A stretch of DNA of 37,685 nt from positions 1-37,685 of the forward strand of contig DAIEHR010000346.1 of the NCBI GenBank assembly GCA_027353465.1, in the 5' to 3' direction. Positions 16,970 to 24,982 of this stretch are shown here, in pieces (the stretch's first letter is position 1; the number at the start of each line of letters is the position of its first letter). Position numbers and translations under genes: made by a program. Source of the DNA: Acetobacteraceae bacterium (GTDB taxonomy: Bacteria > Pseudomonadota > Alphaproteobacteria > Acetobacterales > Acetobacteraceae). The notes under the pieces are model-generated. The model saw only the letters and a list, made by a program, of their open reading frames with translations. It searched no databases and was not told the DNA's origin.

Positions 16970-19036
16970 ATGAGCCTGATGTTTATCCGGCCGGGGGTGC
17001 CCATGGGCATTGGTGCCAACCGGCTTGGTCTTTATGCTCCACTTGCGTCGAGCGTTGGCCCGGCGCAGCAAACCCTGCCACAAGTCGTATCGAATACAAC
17101 GGCTTGGTGGGATTCGAGTGCACCTGGCGGGCTGCTTGGGCCGGGCGGTTCACCGATAACCGTGTGGAACAGTGCGGGCACGGCGCTCATCGATCTGACT
17201 GGGGGGGGCAGGCCGCTCAATCCGTTCTACAGCCCCCTGACTTCAAACCTACCGGTTGGAGCGCCACACCTGTCCGGGTTGCTGGGAGGTGCCGGATTTC
17301 TTGCGGCAGGCCCGACCTTGTTGCAGCCGACACTCGATCCTACCGCGGGCTGGCAGGTTTCGGGCACATCCGTGGCATCCGGGTCCAGTTGGACGTGGTT
17401 TGTGGTGTGGTCCCGGGCAAATTGGCGGCAGGGCACCAACGTGGACGCCCAGCCGATCACACTGATGACAATCGGAGCTCAGCCCCTTCTGCAGATCGAC
17501 AGCAGCGGGGGCAGCAATCGACTTATCCTGTTTCCGGGTAGTGGACAGGTCGTGGCTTCCACCACAATGACCCGGCGCCATACCCATTCGTTTTTACTAC
17601 GCTACTCAGCCGCTTCGGGAGCAGACCTATGGCTGGATAATGTTCAGGTCGCCAAAGGAGTGTCACCGACCGGTGGCGGATTCTCTGGACAGATACTGCT
17701 GCTTCACGATGGTTCAAGTTTAGGTGCGGCGCAATGCTGGCTTCATGAAGCCGCGGAGTGGGACCGGTCGCTGTCGGACAGCGACGCCGCTTTGGTCCTG
17801 GCCTATGCCGGGCGTTGGGTACGGGGTCCAAGGAAAGGAGTCTATTTAATAATCAATGGGCAGTCCAACGCCATCAACTACACCTTAAACGACGGTGGCG
17901 GCAGCATATTGGCCCGGGGGATTGCGTGGTATCTCGGGGCACTCGCCTATAACACACTGGCTACCACCGGCAGCCCGACAAGCTATACGATGCAGAGTGG
18001 CCACGGCATTTATGCGGTCAGCACCGCAGGCTATCCTGGCAGTTTCGTTCAAGACCCAGGAGACGGATCTAACCCATCCGGCTGGCAACTGGGTGCGGAC
18101 GGTCTGGCGGTTCAGCAAGCGGTCTCCGCCTTGCCCGCGGAGGATATCGCCGATCTTTGCGCGTTCATTTGGCCGTGGAATGAAACCGACAGCCTGCGGC
18201 AGTACAGCGAGTATAGCACGTTCGAGGCGGCGGCCCTGCGGTTCCTTAGCCTTCTGCGCGCGATGGTTGGCGATACCGCTAACCACATCCCGCTGGTTTG
18301 GTGGAACGCGATTCCCTATGGGACCGCCGACGGGATCACGATGCATCGTCAGGTGGTGCAGGCCATCGCATCGACCCCGAGCCAAAATGTCGTAGTTGGG
18401 AATCCACAGACAAGTGACAGCAACCCCCGCGGATCGTCATGGGATCCGACAACGGGCATCATTACCGGGGGGGATCCGTCCCACAGGGATGCCGCCGACA
18501 ATCAACGGTTCGCGATGCTTGCCGCGACAGTTATCGCACAGCGGCTTTCCAGCGGCGGATATGCCGATTCCATTATGGCGATCCCAACCGTTATCCCCAA
18601 AGCGGGGGGGCCATTCATCGCGCATGTTTATAGACAAAGCAGCACGACGTTAATTCTGACCATTATCCACGACAGCGGAACTGACCTAAAGGTGCCATTA
18701 CAGGCCGCTCAGGGCGCGGGATTCGCCGTCATGGATGGAGGCGCCCCAGGAAACGCCGGTACGATTGTACCAGCCGTTAGCTGCGTGAGAGTAGATTCGA
18801 CTCATTTGGCGATTACGCTCGCCTCTCCGCTGGTAAATCTCTCCGGCGGATGTCAGTTGTTTTACCCCTATGGTCCCGCGCAAATCGGACGCGGGAACGC
18901 TGTTACCGATAATTTTTCGGCAATACCGATGCCGACCGGGTGGAATATTGGGAACGATCTGGGCGCCAGTTGGACGTTGGACTGCCCGTTGGCCTCGACT
19001 TTTTCGGGTATCACGCTGTCTGACTCACCAACATAA
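16970..19036 (+). CDS. SGNH (SASA-type) esterase tailspike
   Basis: 688 aa, ATG 16970 two nt after the upstream stop. Residues about 120-285 resemble a concanavalin/LamG-like beta-sandwich (SWTWFVVWSRANWRQ; HSFLLRYSAASGADLWLDNV; EAAEWDRSLSDSDAALVLAY). Residues about 290-525 form an SGNH hydrolase: GQSN at 297-300 supplies Ser299 (block I, as in sialate O-acetylesterase-like SASA enzymes), WPWNETDS at about 401-408 corresponds to the W-x-Q-G-E-S-D block, and D502-x-x-H505 supplies the Asp/His pair. A C-terminal beta domain follows. I infer deacetylation of a cell-surface polysaccharide during adsorption. No signal peptide, consistent with assembly into a virion. Substrate unknown. Confidence 0.82.
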   Translation: MSLMFIRPGVPMGIGANRLGLYAPLASSVGPAQQTLPQVVSNTTAWWDSSAPGGLLGPGGSPITVWNSAGTALIDLTGGGRPLNPFYSPLTSNLPVGAPHLSGLLGGAGFLAAGPTLLQPTLDPTAGWQVSGTSVASGSSWTWFVVWSRANWRQGTNVDAQPITLMTIGAQPLLQIDSSGGSNRLILFPGSGQVVASTTMTRRHTHSFLLRYSAASGADLWLDNVQVAKGVSPTGGGFSGQILLLHDGSSLGAAQCWLHEAAEWDRSLSDSDAALVLAYAGRWVRGPRKGVYLIINGQSNAINYTLNDGGGSILARGIAWYLGALAYNTLATTGSPTSYTMQSGHGIYAVSTAGYPGSFVQDPGDGSNPSGWQLGADGLAVQQAVSALPAEDIADLCAFIWPWNETDSLRQYSEYSTFEAAALRFLSLLRAMVGDTANHIPLVWWNAIPYGTADGITMHRQVVQAIASTPSQNVVVGNPQTSDSNPRGSSWDPTTGIITGGDPSHRDAADNQRFAMLAATVIAQRLSSGGYADSIMAIPTVIPKAGGPFIAHVYRQSSTTLILTIIHDSGTDLKVPLQAAQGAGFAVMDGGAPGNAGTIVPAVSCVRVDSTHLAITLASPLVNLSGGCQLFYPYGPAQIGRGNAVTDNFSAIPMPTGWNIGNDLGASWTLDCPLASTFSGITLSDSPT

Positions 19037-19125
19037 GGTTCCATTATCGCGCCTTCACGGCGTTGGGCTTTTCCTCTTCCCTGGCTCCGCCTAGGCTCCG
19101 AACACTAAGCAAGAGGAAATGCCAA

Positions 19126-20778
19126 ATGCGATCCGCGGATGCCATTGTCGAAGTCCTAAAGCGTGAAGGTGTGTCCACGCTATTCTGTTTCCCAACCACT
19201 TCCTTGATCGAGAATGCCGTTGCAGCCGGTATTCGTCCAATCATCTGCCGGCAGGAGCGCGTCGGCGTGGATATGGCGGATGGCTTCGCCCGCGTCACCA
19301 ACGGCAAACCGCCCGGCGTGTTCATGATGCAATACGGACCAGGGTCGGAAAATGCGTTTCCCGGCATCGCCACAACGTACTCCGACAGTGTCCCGGTGCT
19401 TTTCCTGCCACTGGCCCATGCCAGGGATCAATCGCAGGTATTTCCGACTTTCAGGTCCAGCCGCACCTATGCCTCGGTTACAAAGCAGGTCGAGGAGATC
19501 GTGGTACCGGAGGCGACGACCGCTGCTATGCGAAGGGCCTTCAATGCCCTGAAGAACGGCCGTCCCGGGCCAGTTATGGTCGAAGTTCCCCGTGACATCG
19601 TGAATTTGGACGCCGGAGATGAGGCCAACTCTTACAGGCCAATCGCACCGACGATTTCGTTGCCAAATCAAAGCGATGTGGATGCGGCGGCAAGGCTGTT
19701 ACTGGCGGCGTCGCATCCGATGATTCTCGCCGGGCAAGGTGTGCTCTATGCAGAGGCTTCGGAGGAGCTGACCGAACTGGCGGACTTGCTGCAAGCGCCG
19801 GTTATGACGACCGTGGACGGCAAGAGTGCGTTCCCCGAGGATCACCCCTTGGCGCTGGGATCGGGAGGAAACACCTTCAGCGGCCCTGGCCGGCTGTTCC
19901 TTTATACCAAGACGGACCTGATTTTCGGGATCGGGTGCGGCTTCACCAAGCATGCATTGACGACCCCGCCTCTACCGGCGAACGTCCCGATCATTCACGG
20001 CACCAACGACCCACGCGATCTGCACAAATCGTATCAAACTGAAGTGGCGCTGCTTGGCGACGCTAAACTGACCCTGAGTAGCCTGATTGCCGCGGTGAAA
20101 GATCGTCTCGGCGGCAAGCTGCTGAACCGTTCCTCCGCGGCCGAGCTGGCGGCTGAGCGGGAGGCTTGGCTGGGCCGCTGGCACGCTAAGCTGAACAGCG
20201 CCGAAACACCGATGACACCGTATCGCGTGATGTCGGAATTCATTCGCGTAGTGGATCCGGCCGGGGCGATCGTAACCCATGATTCAGGCAGTCCACGCGA
20301 TCAGTTGCTACCATTTTACCGCGCAACGCGGCCCCGTGGGTATCTGGGCTGGGGAAAATCGCATCAGCTCGGAACCGGCCTGGGGCTGATAATCGGCGCC
20401 AAGGTGGCGGCACCGGACAAATTCTGCGTCAACTTCATGGGGGATGCGGCGTTTGGAATGACTGGACTGGACCTGGAGACAGCGGTTAGGGCCAACATCC
20501 CCAGCCTGACAATCGTGCTGAACAACAGTACGATGGCAATTGAAATCCCCCATATGAAACTGTCGCACGAGAAACATAAGGCTCGGGATCTCGGGGGCAA
20601 ATATGCCGACCTGGCCAAAGACCTGGGCGCTTGGTCAGAGCGCGTTTCCGATCCCGGGGACGTTGCCAACGCGATCCTGCGTGCCAAGCGCGCGACCGAG
20701 AACGGTGAGACGGCGTTGCTGGAATTCATGACCAGTGCCGAGACAGATTTTTCTCATCGCGGAGGCGGCCCGGCCTGA
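19126..20778 (+). CDS. Thiamine-diphosphate-dependent enzyme, acetolactate synthase superfamily
   Basis: 550 aa from ATG 19126, with AGAGGA at 19112-19117; the open frame to 19063 is not supported. The three ALS-superfamily domains are visible: an N-terminal PYR domain with the activating Glu44 in ICRQERVGVDMADGFARVT, a central DHS-like domain (HPMILAGQGVLYAEASEELT), and a C-terminal PP domain with GDAAFGMTGLDLETAVRANI (Asp440, a GDA variant of the GDG motif) ending in LNNSTM. The substrate cannot be assigned: acetolactate synthase, glyoxylate carboligase and oxalyl/benzoylformate-type enzymes share this plan. No regulatory subunit is adjacent, which argues against anabolic acetolactate synthase. 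It could be chromosomal or prophage cargo. Confidence 0.88.
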   Translation: MRSADAIVEVLKREGVSTLFCFPTTSLIENAVAAGIRPIICRQERVGVDMADGFARVTNGKPPGVFMMQYGPGSENAFPGIATTYSDSVPVLFLPLAHARDQSQVFPTFRSSRTYASVTKQVEEIVVPEATTAAMRRAFNALKNGRPGPVMVEVPRDIVNLDAGDEANSYRPIAPTISLPNQSDVDAAARLLLAASHPMILAGQGVLYAEASEELTELADLLQAPVMTTVDGKSAFPEDHPLALGSGGNTFSGPGRLFLYTKTDLIFGIGCGFTKHALTTPPLPANVPIIHGTNDPRDLHKSYQTEVALLGDAKLTLSSLIAAVKDRLGGKLLNRSSAAELAAEREAWLGRWHAKLNSAETPMTPYRVMSEFIRVVDPAGAIVTHDSGSPRDQLLPFYRATRPRGYLGWGKSHQLGTGLGLIIGAKVAAPDKFCVNFMGDAAFGMTGLDLETAVRANIPSLTIVLNNSTMAIEIPHMKLSHEKHKARDLGGKYADLAKDLGAWSERVSDPGDVANAILRAKRATENGETALLEFMTSAETDFSHRGGGPA

Positions 20779-20793
20779 AGTCCGATAGATGGG

Positions 20794-21252
20794 CTAGCGG
20801 CGGTATGGAAGCGGCAGCAGCGTCCTGATTGGCAGTTTGATCAGGACGCCGGAGTCCTTGACGATGATCGTCGCATCGGGAGCGTGATCGATAATCATCT
20901 CCCTACAGGCTCCGCATGGCGGCACCACGGCCAGTTCCCGATCGGTTTCCTCGGGCTTGGGATGTCGCACGGCGACTGCTGTCAGGATGGTTCCGTCGCC
21001 GTCTAACACCGCACGACCGAAAGCCACTGCCTCGGCGCATACTGACAGCCGCCCCACGGTAGTTCCAATATGCAGTCCGGTCCAAACGCGACCATCCCGG
21101 GAGCGGATCGCGGCCGCAACCATGTGCCAGAATGGCTGATAATGCTTTGCCAGAACGGCGTTGGCAGCAGCAATCAGTTCATGATCGCCTTCTGTCAGTG
21201 CGATGTCTGGCGCGATAGCGTCATTCAGCGGCTTCGGCTTCCTCGGTATCAT
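20794..21252 (-). CDS. Cytidine deaminase-like zinc hydrolase
   Basis: 152 aa. The zinc-site motifs are in the right order: C-A-E in [14 protein letters not shown] (Cys ligand plus catalytic Glu) and PCGAC-R-E near residue 112 (two Cys ligands). The C-x-E rather than H-x-E form and length fit tetrameric cytidine deaminase/blasticidin-S deaminase-like proteins. The start at 21252 overlaps the recA 3' end by 32 nt, in another frame; the next in-frame ATG falls within the domain, so this start is retained. Co-directional with recA and probably co-transcribed. It converges on the TPP enzyme with 15 nt between stops. Substrate uncertain (cytidine or a nucleoside analogue). Confidence 0.85.
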   Translation of the reverse strand: MIPRKPKPLNDAIAPDIALTEGDHELIAAANAVLAKHYQPFWHMVAAAIRSRDGRVWTGLHIGTTVGRLSVCAEAVAFGRAVLDGDGTILTAVAVRHPKPEETDRELAVVPPCGACREMIIDHAPDATIIVKDSGVLIKLPIRTLLPLPYRR

Positions 21253-22261
21253 CGGCAGTCGTCAGCATCGTGTTGGCGATGACGCCCGAGTGTTCCCTCA
21301 CTTTTACCTCGATGGCATCGGCGAGAGTCCGATGGTCGCGGAGGAACTGCTTTGCGTTCTCCCGCCCTTGCCCGATGCGCTGACTGTCGTAGCTGAACCA
21401 TGCGCCGGACTTTTCCACAACACCGGCCTTTACGCCAAGGTCTAACAATTCACCGACCTTGCTGATCCCCTCGCCATACATAATGTCGAATTCGACCTGG
21501 CGGAACGGCGGCGCAAGCTTGTTCTTGACCACCTTGACCCGGGTCTGGTTTCCGACGACCTCATCCCGTTCCTTGATCTGGCCGATGCGACGTATTTCCA
21601 GCCGGATCGATGCATAGAATTTCAGCGCATTGCCGCCGGTGGTGGTTTCCGGATTTCCGAACATAACGCCGATTTTCATGCGTATCTGATTCAGGAAGAT
21701 CAGCATGCACTTGCTGCGGCTGACACTGCCGGTGATCTTGCGCAGCGCTTGGCTCATAAGCCGAGCATGCAAGCCCATGTGGCTGTCCCCCATCTCCCCT
21801 TCCAATTCCGCACGCGGAACCAACGCGGCGACACTATCAACGACCAGCACATCGATCGCACCGGAACGCACAAGGGTGTCGGCGATTTCGAGCGCCTGTT
21901 CACCGGCATCTGGTTGGCTGATCAATAGGTTATCGACGTCTACGCCGAGCTTGCGGGCGTATGTCGGATCCAGTGCGTGCTCCGCGTCGACGAAGGCGCA
22001 GGTGCCCCCGCGTCGCTGGGCTTCGGCGATGGCATGCAGCGCCAGCGTCGTCTTGCCCGAACTCTCCGGGCCATAAATCTCGATGATGCGCCCGCGTGGC
22101 ATTCCGCCGATACCCAGCGCCAGATCGAGCCCTAGAGAACCGGACGGAATGACTTCGATCTGCTCGTCCCCGCTGCGGGCACCCATGCGCATGATCGAGC
22201 CTTTGCCGAAAGCCCTTTCGATCTGCGCCATTGCAGCGTCGAGCGCCTTATTTTTTTCCAT
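21221..22261 (-). CDS. recA: RecA recombinase
   Basis: 346 aa, normal length. It catalyses ATP-dependent homologous strand exchange and acts as co-protease for LexA self-cleavage. Visible signatures are the N-terminal [20 protein letters not shown], Walker [10 protein letters not shown] (residues 64-72), [15 protein letters not shown], and the ALRKIT...[20 protein letters not shown] loop 2 region. A typical acidic C-terminus is present ([10 protein letters not shown]). The start ATG at 22261 follows a leader of about 120 nt from a promoter overlapping an SOS box. The 3' end overlaps the deaminase gene. The flagellar operon lies upstream on the same strand, so an intervening terminator would be expected. 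Confidence 0.99.
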   Translation of the reverse strand: MEKNKALDAAMAQIERAFGKGSIMRMGARSGDEQIEVIPSGSLGLDLALGIGGMPRGRIIEIYGPESSGKTTLALHAIAEAQRRGGTCAFVDAEHALDPTYARKLGVDVDNLLISQPDAGEQALEIADTLVRSGAIDVLVVDSVAALVPRAELEGEMGDSHMGLHARLMSQALRKITGSVSRSKCMLIFLNQIRMKIGVMFGNPETTTGGNALKFYASIRLEIRRIGQIKERDEVVGNQTRVKVVKNKLAPPFRQVEFDIMYGEGISKVGELLDLGVKAGVVEKSGAWFSYDSQRIGQGRENAKQFLRDHRTLADAIEVKVREHSGVIANTMLTTADDTEEAEAAE

Positions 22262-22307
22262 TCCGCATATTCCCTAACTCGATAACAACGCAGGCCCGAC
22301 GATAGGC

Positions 22308-22330
22308 ATTACACGCAGAGGATGTGTAAT
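22308..22330 (-). promoter_or_regulatory. Inverted repeat in the recA leader
   Basis: ATTACAC (22308-22314) and GTGTAAT (22324-22330) are perfect 7-bp arms with a 9-nt spacer inside the recA 5' leader. It could be a regulator site or a leader hairpin. The rest of the 299-nt recA-flhB interval holds the promoter/SOS box and the hairpin after flhB; I see no gene in it. Confidence 0.4.
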
Positions 22331-22383
22331 TGCAACCTATACGTGCGATCCATGCCCATTTGAATCCGATCTAAGCCGTACTC

Positions 22384-22411
22384 AATATGTTCCAAAAGAA
22401 GCCTAGCGCAA
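22384..22411 (-). promoter_or_regulatory. Candidate recA promoter (-35/-10)
   Basis: On the minus strand, TTGCGC (22406-22411) and CATATT (22384-22389) form a -35/-10 pair with 16-nt spacing. The -35 element lies directly beside the SOS box, so LexA binding would occlude it. The -10 is a moderate match only. Confidence 0.5.
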
Positions 22412-22426
22412 GAACCTCATGTGAAC
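22412..22426 (-). promoter_or_regulatory. LexA-binding SOS box, alphaproteobacterial type
   Basis: Minus strand GTTCACATGAGGTTC is a perfect GTTC-N7-GTTC direct repeat, the consensus SOS operator of alphaproteobacteria. It lies 151 nt upstream of the recA start codon and abuts the candidate -35 element. recA is a core SOS gene in this group, so LexA repression is expected. Confidence 0.88.
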
Positions 22427-22501
22427 ATAGGCTGAGACATGAAGGAGCGCCACTGACCCATATCATGGGCCTAGTAGCCGGATTCGGGAAAGGATTTTAA
22501 C

Positions 22502-22548
22502 AAACGACACGGTTTCGCCGGCGGCAGAGTCGCCGCTGCCGTTCGTTT
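22502..22548 (-). terminator. Hairpin downstream of flhB (candidate terminator)
   Basis: AAACGA-c-ACGG (22502-22512) pairs with CCGTTCGTTT (22539-22548), ten pairs with one bulge, with a smaller GCGGC/GCCGC hairpin inside. On the minus strand it follows flhB and is followed by a short T-containing TCGTTTGTT. It would separate the flagellar operon from recA. Confidence 0.45.
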
Positions 22549-22560
22549 CTATCCACCATT

Positions 22561-23628
22561 TCAAGCGACTGGATGCCTGGATTTCTGGAAGCGCCACACA
22601 TAAGCGACAATCTCCGCCACCACCTTGTAGTAAGCGGGTGGAATTTCGGTATCCAGTTCGAAGCGATACAATGCGCGTGCAACAGGCGGATTGGCGACGA
22701 GCGGAACTCCATGGCGCATGGCAACCTCACGGATACGGGTCGCCACCGCGTCGGTGCCCTTGGCCACGATCCGCGGCGCCGCGTTTTTTGTTCGGTCATA
22801 CGCCAAGGCGACGGCGTAATGCGTGGGGTTGGTAATAACAACCGTCGCGGACGGCACATTTGCCATCATCCGCTTGCGTGCCCGCATGATGCGAATCCCA
22901 CGAATCCGCGACTTGATATGCGGATTGCCATCGGTATCTTTCATTTCATCTCGAATGTCCTGCTTGGTCATCCGAAGATCGCGGGCATGACGAAAGCGCA
23001 CCCACATCATATCGGCGCCCGCGGCGATGGCCTGGACGGACAGTCCGGCCGCAAATAGGTGCAAACTGGGTCCGGTCATTGCCGACAGCGATTTCCGTGG
23101 GTCCGCCCAAGGCAGCCCTATCAAGGCCTCCCAGTCCCCTTTCGTGGCTGCTCTAAGGACCACAAAGAACAATCCCAGTTTAGCAATAGACTTCATTAGC
23201 TCCACAAAGCCGCTAAAGCCAAAGATACGCTTGATGCCCGCGACTGGACTGGCACGTTGCAGTTGTGGCGCCAGCGCCCCGAGATGCAGGAGAAATCGGG
23301 TCTGTAAGAGGACAGCCGCGGCCCCCGCAAATACCGCTGTGATAAGAAACGGCGAAATTGCCATTAACGTCTCGGATAGGAAAAGATGTATCCCGCTTGA
23401 CCCGAGAGCCGCCTTCTGTCCCACGGTTGAGAACGACAGGACCATATATGAAAGAAAATCGCGGATGGTGGCCGGCAACCGCAGCGCCAGGATGCAGGCG
23501 ACCGACGCCATCGTTACAAATGCCGTGAACTCGCGGGAAAGCGGGACCTGTCCCTCGTCACGAGCCTGATCCAGGTGCCTGGCGGTTGCTGTTTCCGTAC
23601 GATCGCCACTTTGATCGTCCCCGGCCAT
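22561..23628 (-). CDS. flhB: Flagellar export switch protein FlhB
   Basis: 355 aa, four-helix inner-membrane component of the flagellar type III export gate. Autocleaving NPTH is at residues 267-270 in ATVVITNPTHYAVAL, the switch that changes export specificity from rod/hook to filament. The N-terminus (RTETATARHLDQARDEGQVP) has the FlhB-typical R-x-x-x-A-R-x-x-G-Q/E pattern, and hydrophobic segments lie near residues 35-55, 85-110, 145-165 and 185-210. Its ATG shares one base with the fliR stop (TGATG). Last gene of a six-gene flagellar operon. Confidence 0.97.
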   Translation of the reverse strand: MAGDDQSGDRTETATARHLDQARDEGQVPLSREFTAFVTMASVACILALRLPATIRDFLSYMVLSFSTVGQKAALGSSGIHLFLSETLMAISPFLITAVFAGAAAVLLQTRFLLHLGALAPQLQRASPVAGIKRIFGFSGFVELMKSIAKLGLFFVVLRAATKGDWEALIGLPWADPRKSLSAMTGPSLHLFAAGLSVQAIAAGADMMWVRFRHARDLRMTKQDIRDEMKDTDGNPHIKSRIRGIRIMRARKRMMANVPSATVVITNPTHYAVALAYDRTKNAAPRIVAKGTDAVATRIREVAMRHGVPLVANPPVARALYRFELDTEIPPAYYKVVAEIVAYVWRFQKSRHPVA

Positions 23629-24401
23629 CAGCCGGCGCTACCGGGAAGCGTATTCATAAAGGCGGCGACCTCGTTGCGCCAAGCCAGGACAATCGCGCCG
23701 GACGTCATGGCAAGCAGCGCCAAACCGTCCATGATCTGCCCCGGCATGGAGACGAAATAGATCTGCATGCGCGGCACAACCCGCGAGATAAGTCCCATCG
23801 CCAGATTCCAGGCGACCGCGGAGACCACAAAAGGCGATGCGAGTTGAACGGCTAAGCCAAACTCGACACCCACGGCATGAATCGCAACCTGGAGATTTTC
23901 CCCGAATGGGGGCATGTGACCGGGGGGAATGATCTGGAACAAACCCGTTAGCGCGATCAGCGGCAAGGTATACAGGCTCGTCGTCAACAGTATGACCGGT
24001 ATGCCTAAGGAGAATAATTTAGCCAGCGCCCCCGACTGTGCGCCCAGTTCGGGATCGGGCTGCAGGATAGAAGAAAGCCCCACCAAATATCCGATAAGTT
24101 GCGCCGCGACTGCGAATGCCAGAACGACGGCACGCGCAATCCAGCCGAAAGAAAGGCCGGTAACAACCTCGCCCGCGATCATCAGTGCCAAGTTCAGGCT
24201 CATCGCTGGCAATGGGGGAACCAAGGGTTGGACCGCCGGCAGCAGCAGGACGGTGAGACCGAGCGCGAGGCCAATTCTGACGATCGCCGGCGATCCTGCT
24301 TCGCCTACACCAGGCAGCAACGCCATGGCAGCACCAACCCTGGCCAACACCAGGACAAAAGCTGGCGCCCAGGCGGAAATCTCCGCGATGTTGAAATTCA
24401 C
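23628..24401 (-). CDS. fliR: Flagellar export gate protein FliR
   Basis: 257 aa polytopic membrane protein of the export gate. GTG 24401 is chosen as start because GTGA overlaps the fliQ stop by 4 nt and because the longer open frame (to 24611) translates to a non-membrane region lying over fliQ. The sequence starts NFNIAEISAWAPAFVLVLAR and continues with FliR features such as IVRIGLALGLTVLLLPAVQP, GEVVTGLSFGWIARAVVLAF and GLSSILQPDPELGAQSGALA. Length matches the family (about 255-260). It forms the export channel core with FliP and FliQ. Confidence 0.94.
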   Translation of the reverse strand: MNFNIAEISAWAPAFVLVLARVGAAMALLPGVGEAGSPAIVRIGLALGLTVLLLPAVQPLVPPLPAMSLNLALMIAGEVVTGLSFGWIARAVVLAFAVAAQLIGYLVGLSSILQPDPELGAQSGALAKLFSLGIPVILLTTSLYTLPLIALTGLFQIIPPGHMPPFGENLQVAIHAVGVEFGLAVQLASPFVVSAVAWNLAMGLISRVVPRMQIYFVSMPGQIMDGLALLAMTSGAIVLAWRNEVAAFMNTLPGSAG

Positions 24402-24670
24402 GAACCACCAATGGCGATAATCCGGTCGAAAACCCGGTTTGCGAACCCCGCCAAAGTCGCCATCATAAACGGTGCAAGCATCATCAGCGTCAGGCCAATC
24501 GCGAATATTTTTGGCAGGAACGCCAGTGTGGACTCGTTTATCTGAGTGACCGCCTGGATAAACGAAATAAGCAGCCCGACTAGCAGAGCCATACCAAGTA
24601 TCGGTACGCACAGCTTCATGGTTACGATCATGCAGTCGTGTATCAATGCGCCGACATCTGCCTCGTTCAT
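24398..24670 (-). CDS. fliQ: Flagellar export gate protein FliQ
   Basis: 90 aa, with two transmembrane helices (about residues 16-37 and 52-75). LLVGLLISFIQAVTQINEST is the family signature: G-L-x-x-x-x-x-Q-A-x-T-Q-I-x-E-x-T-L. The length is standard. It assembles with FliP and FliR in the FliPQR export gate. It starts 3 nt after the fliE stop and overlaps fliR by 4 nt. Confidence 0.97.
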   Translation of the reverse strand: MNEADVGALIHDCMIVTMKLCVPILGMALLVGLLISFIQAVTQINESTLAFLPKIFAIGLTLMMLAPFMMATLAGFANRVFDRIIAIGGS

Positions 24671-24673
24671 CGA

Positions 24674-24982
24674 TCAGATCGGCATCTTGATGATGTCTTG
24701 ATAGGCCTGCACCACACGGTCACGAATAACTGTCGCGGTCTGCAACGTCATCGCAGCATGCGACAGGGCAGTCACGACTTCCGTAAGATTGCCGCCGCCG
24801 CCGATCGCCTGCATAGCTTGACTGTCCGCGGTATGCCCGGTTTGAATCGCCTGATCGATCGCCTGCCGCACAGCCCCGCCGAAGCTTTCCTGCGCGTCCG
24901 CCGTTGCGCCTGTCGGTGCATTTTTCGAATATGCCCGGGCAGCAGCCGACGGCGTAATGACGATCGTCGGGATCGTCGTCAT
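24674..24982 (-). CDS. fliE: Flagellar hook-basal body protein FliE
   Basis: 102 aa, proximal rod/MS-ring junction protein. The C-terminal half, TEVVTALSHAAMTLQTATVI followed by RDRVVQAYQDIIKMPI, matches the conserved FliE helix ('A...l..a..vRnkvveAYqeimrM.i'). ATG 24982 overlaps the flgC stop by 4 nt (ATGA). FliE is the first rod protein exported through the gate. Confidence 0.95.
   Translation of the reverse strand: MTTIPTIVITPSAAARAYSKNAPTGATADAQESFGGAVRQAIDQAIQTGHTADSQAMQAIGGGGNLTEVVTALSHAAMTLQTATVIRDRVVQAYQDIIKMPI

Larger units (their letters stand above)
1..19036 (+). mobile_element. Prophage / phage-tail-like element, contractile tail and fibre module (left end outside window)
   Basis: Twenty consecutive plus-strand genes with minimal spacing follow the canonical contractile-tail order: neck/terminator, sheath, tube, frameshifted chaperone, gpU-like, LysM/gpX, gpD hub, gpV spike, gp25/W, gpJ, gpI, then fibres. 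The sheath, gpV, gp25/W and gpJ calls rest on recognisable family motifs; the rest follow from order plus partial similarity. No integrase, transposase, terminase, capsid, holin or endolysin is in the window, so whether the element is a complete prophage, a defective one, or a tailocin-type particle cannot be decided here. The right boundary is placed at the end of the last fibre gene; no att repeat could be identified. Confidence 0.88.

Noticed and set aside
19049-19072. Weak hairpin (CGCC/GGCG at 19050-19062) followed by CTTTT as terminator of the fibre operon
   Set aside because: Only four to five pairs with a weak T-run; not enough to call.
24402-24611. N-terminal extension of FliR to 24611
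   Set aside because: The extra 70 codons lie over fliQ, lack membrane character, and the GTGA overlap at 24398-24401 supports the shorter start.
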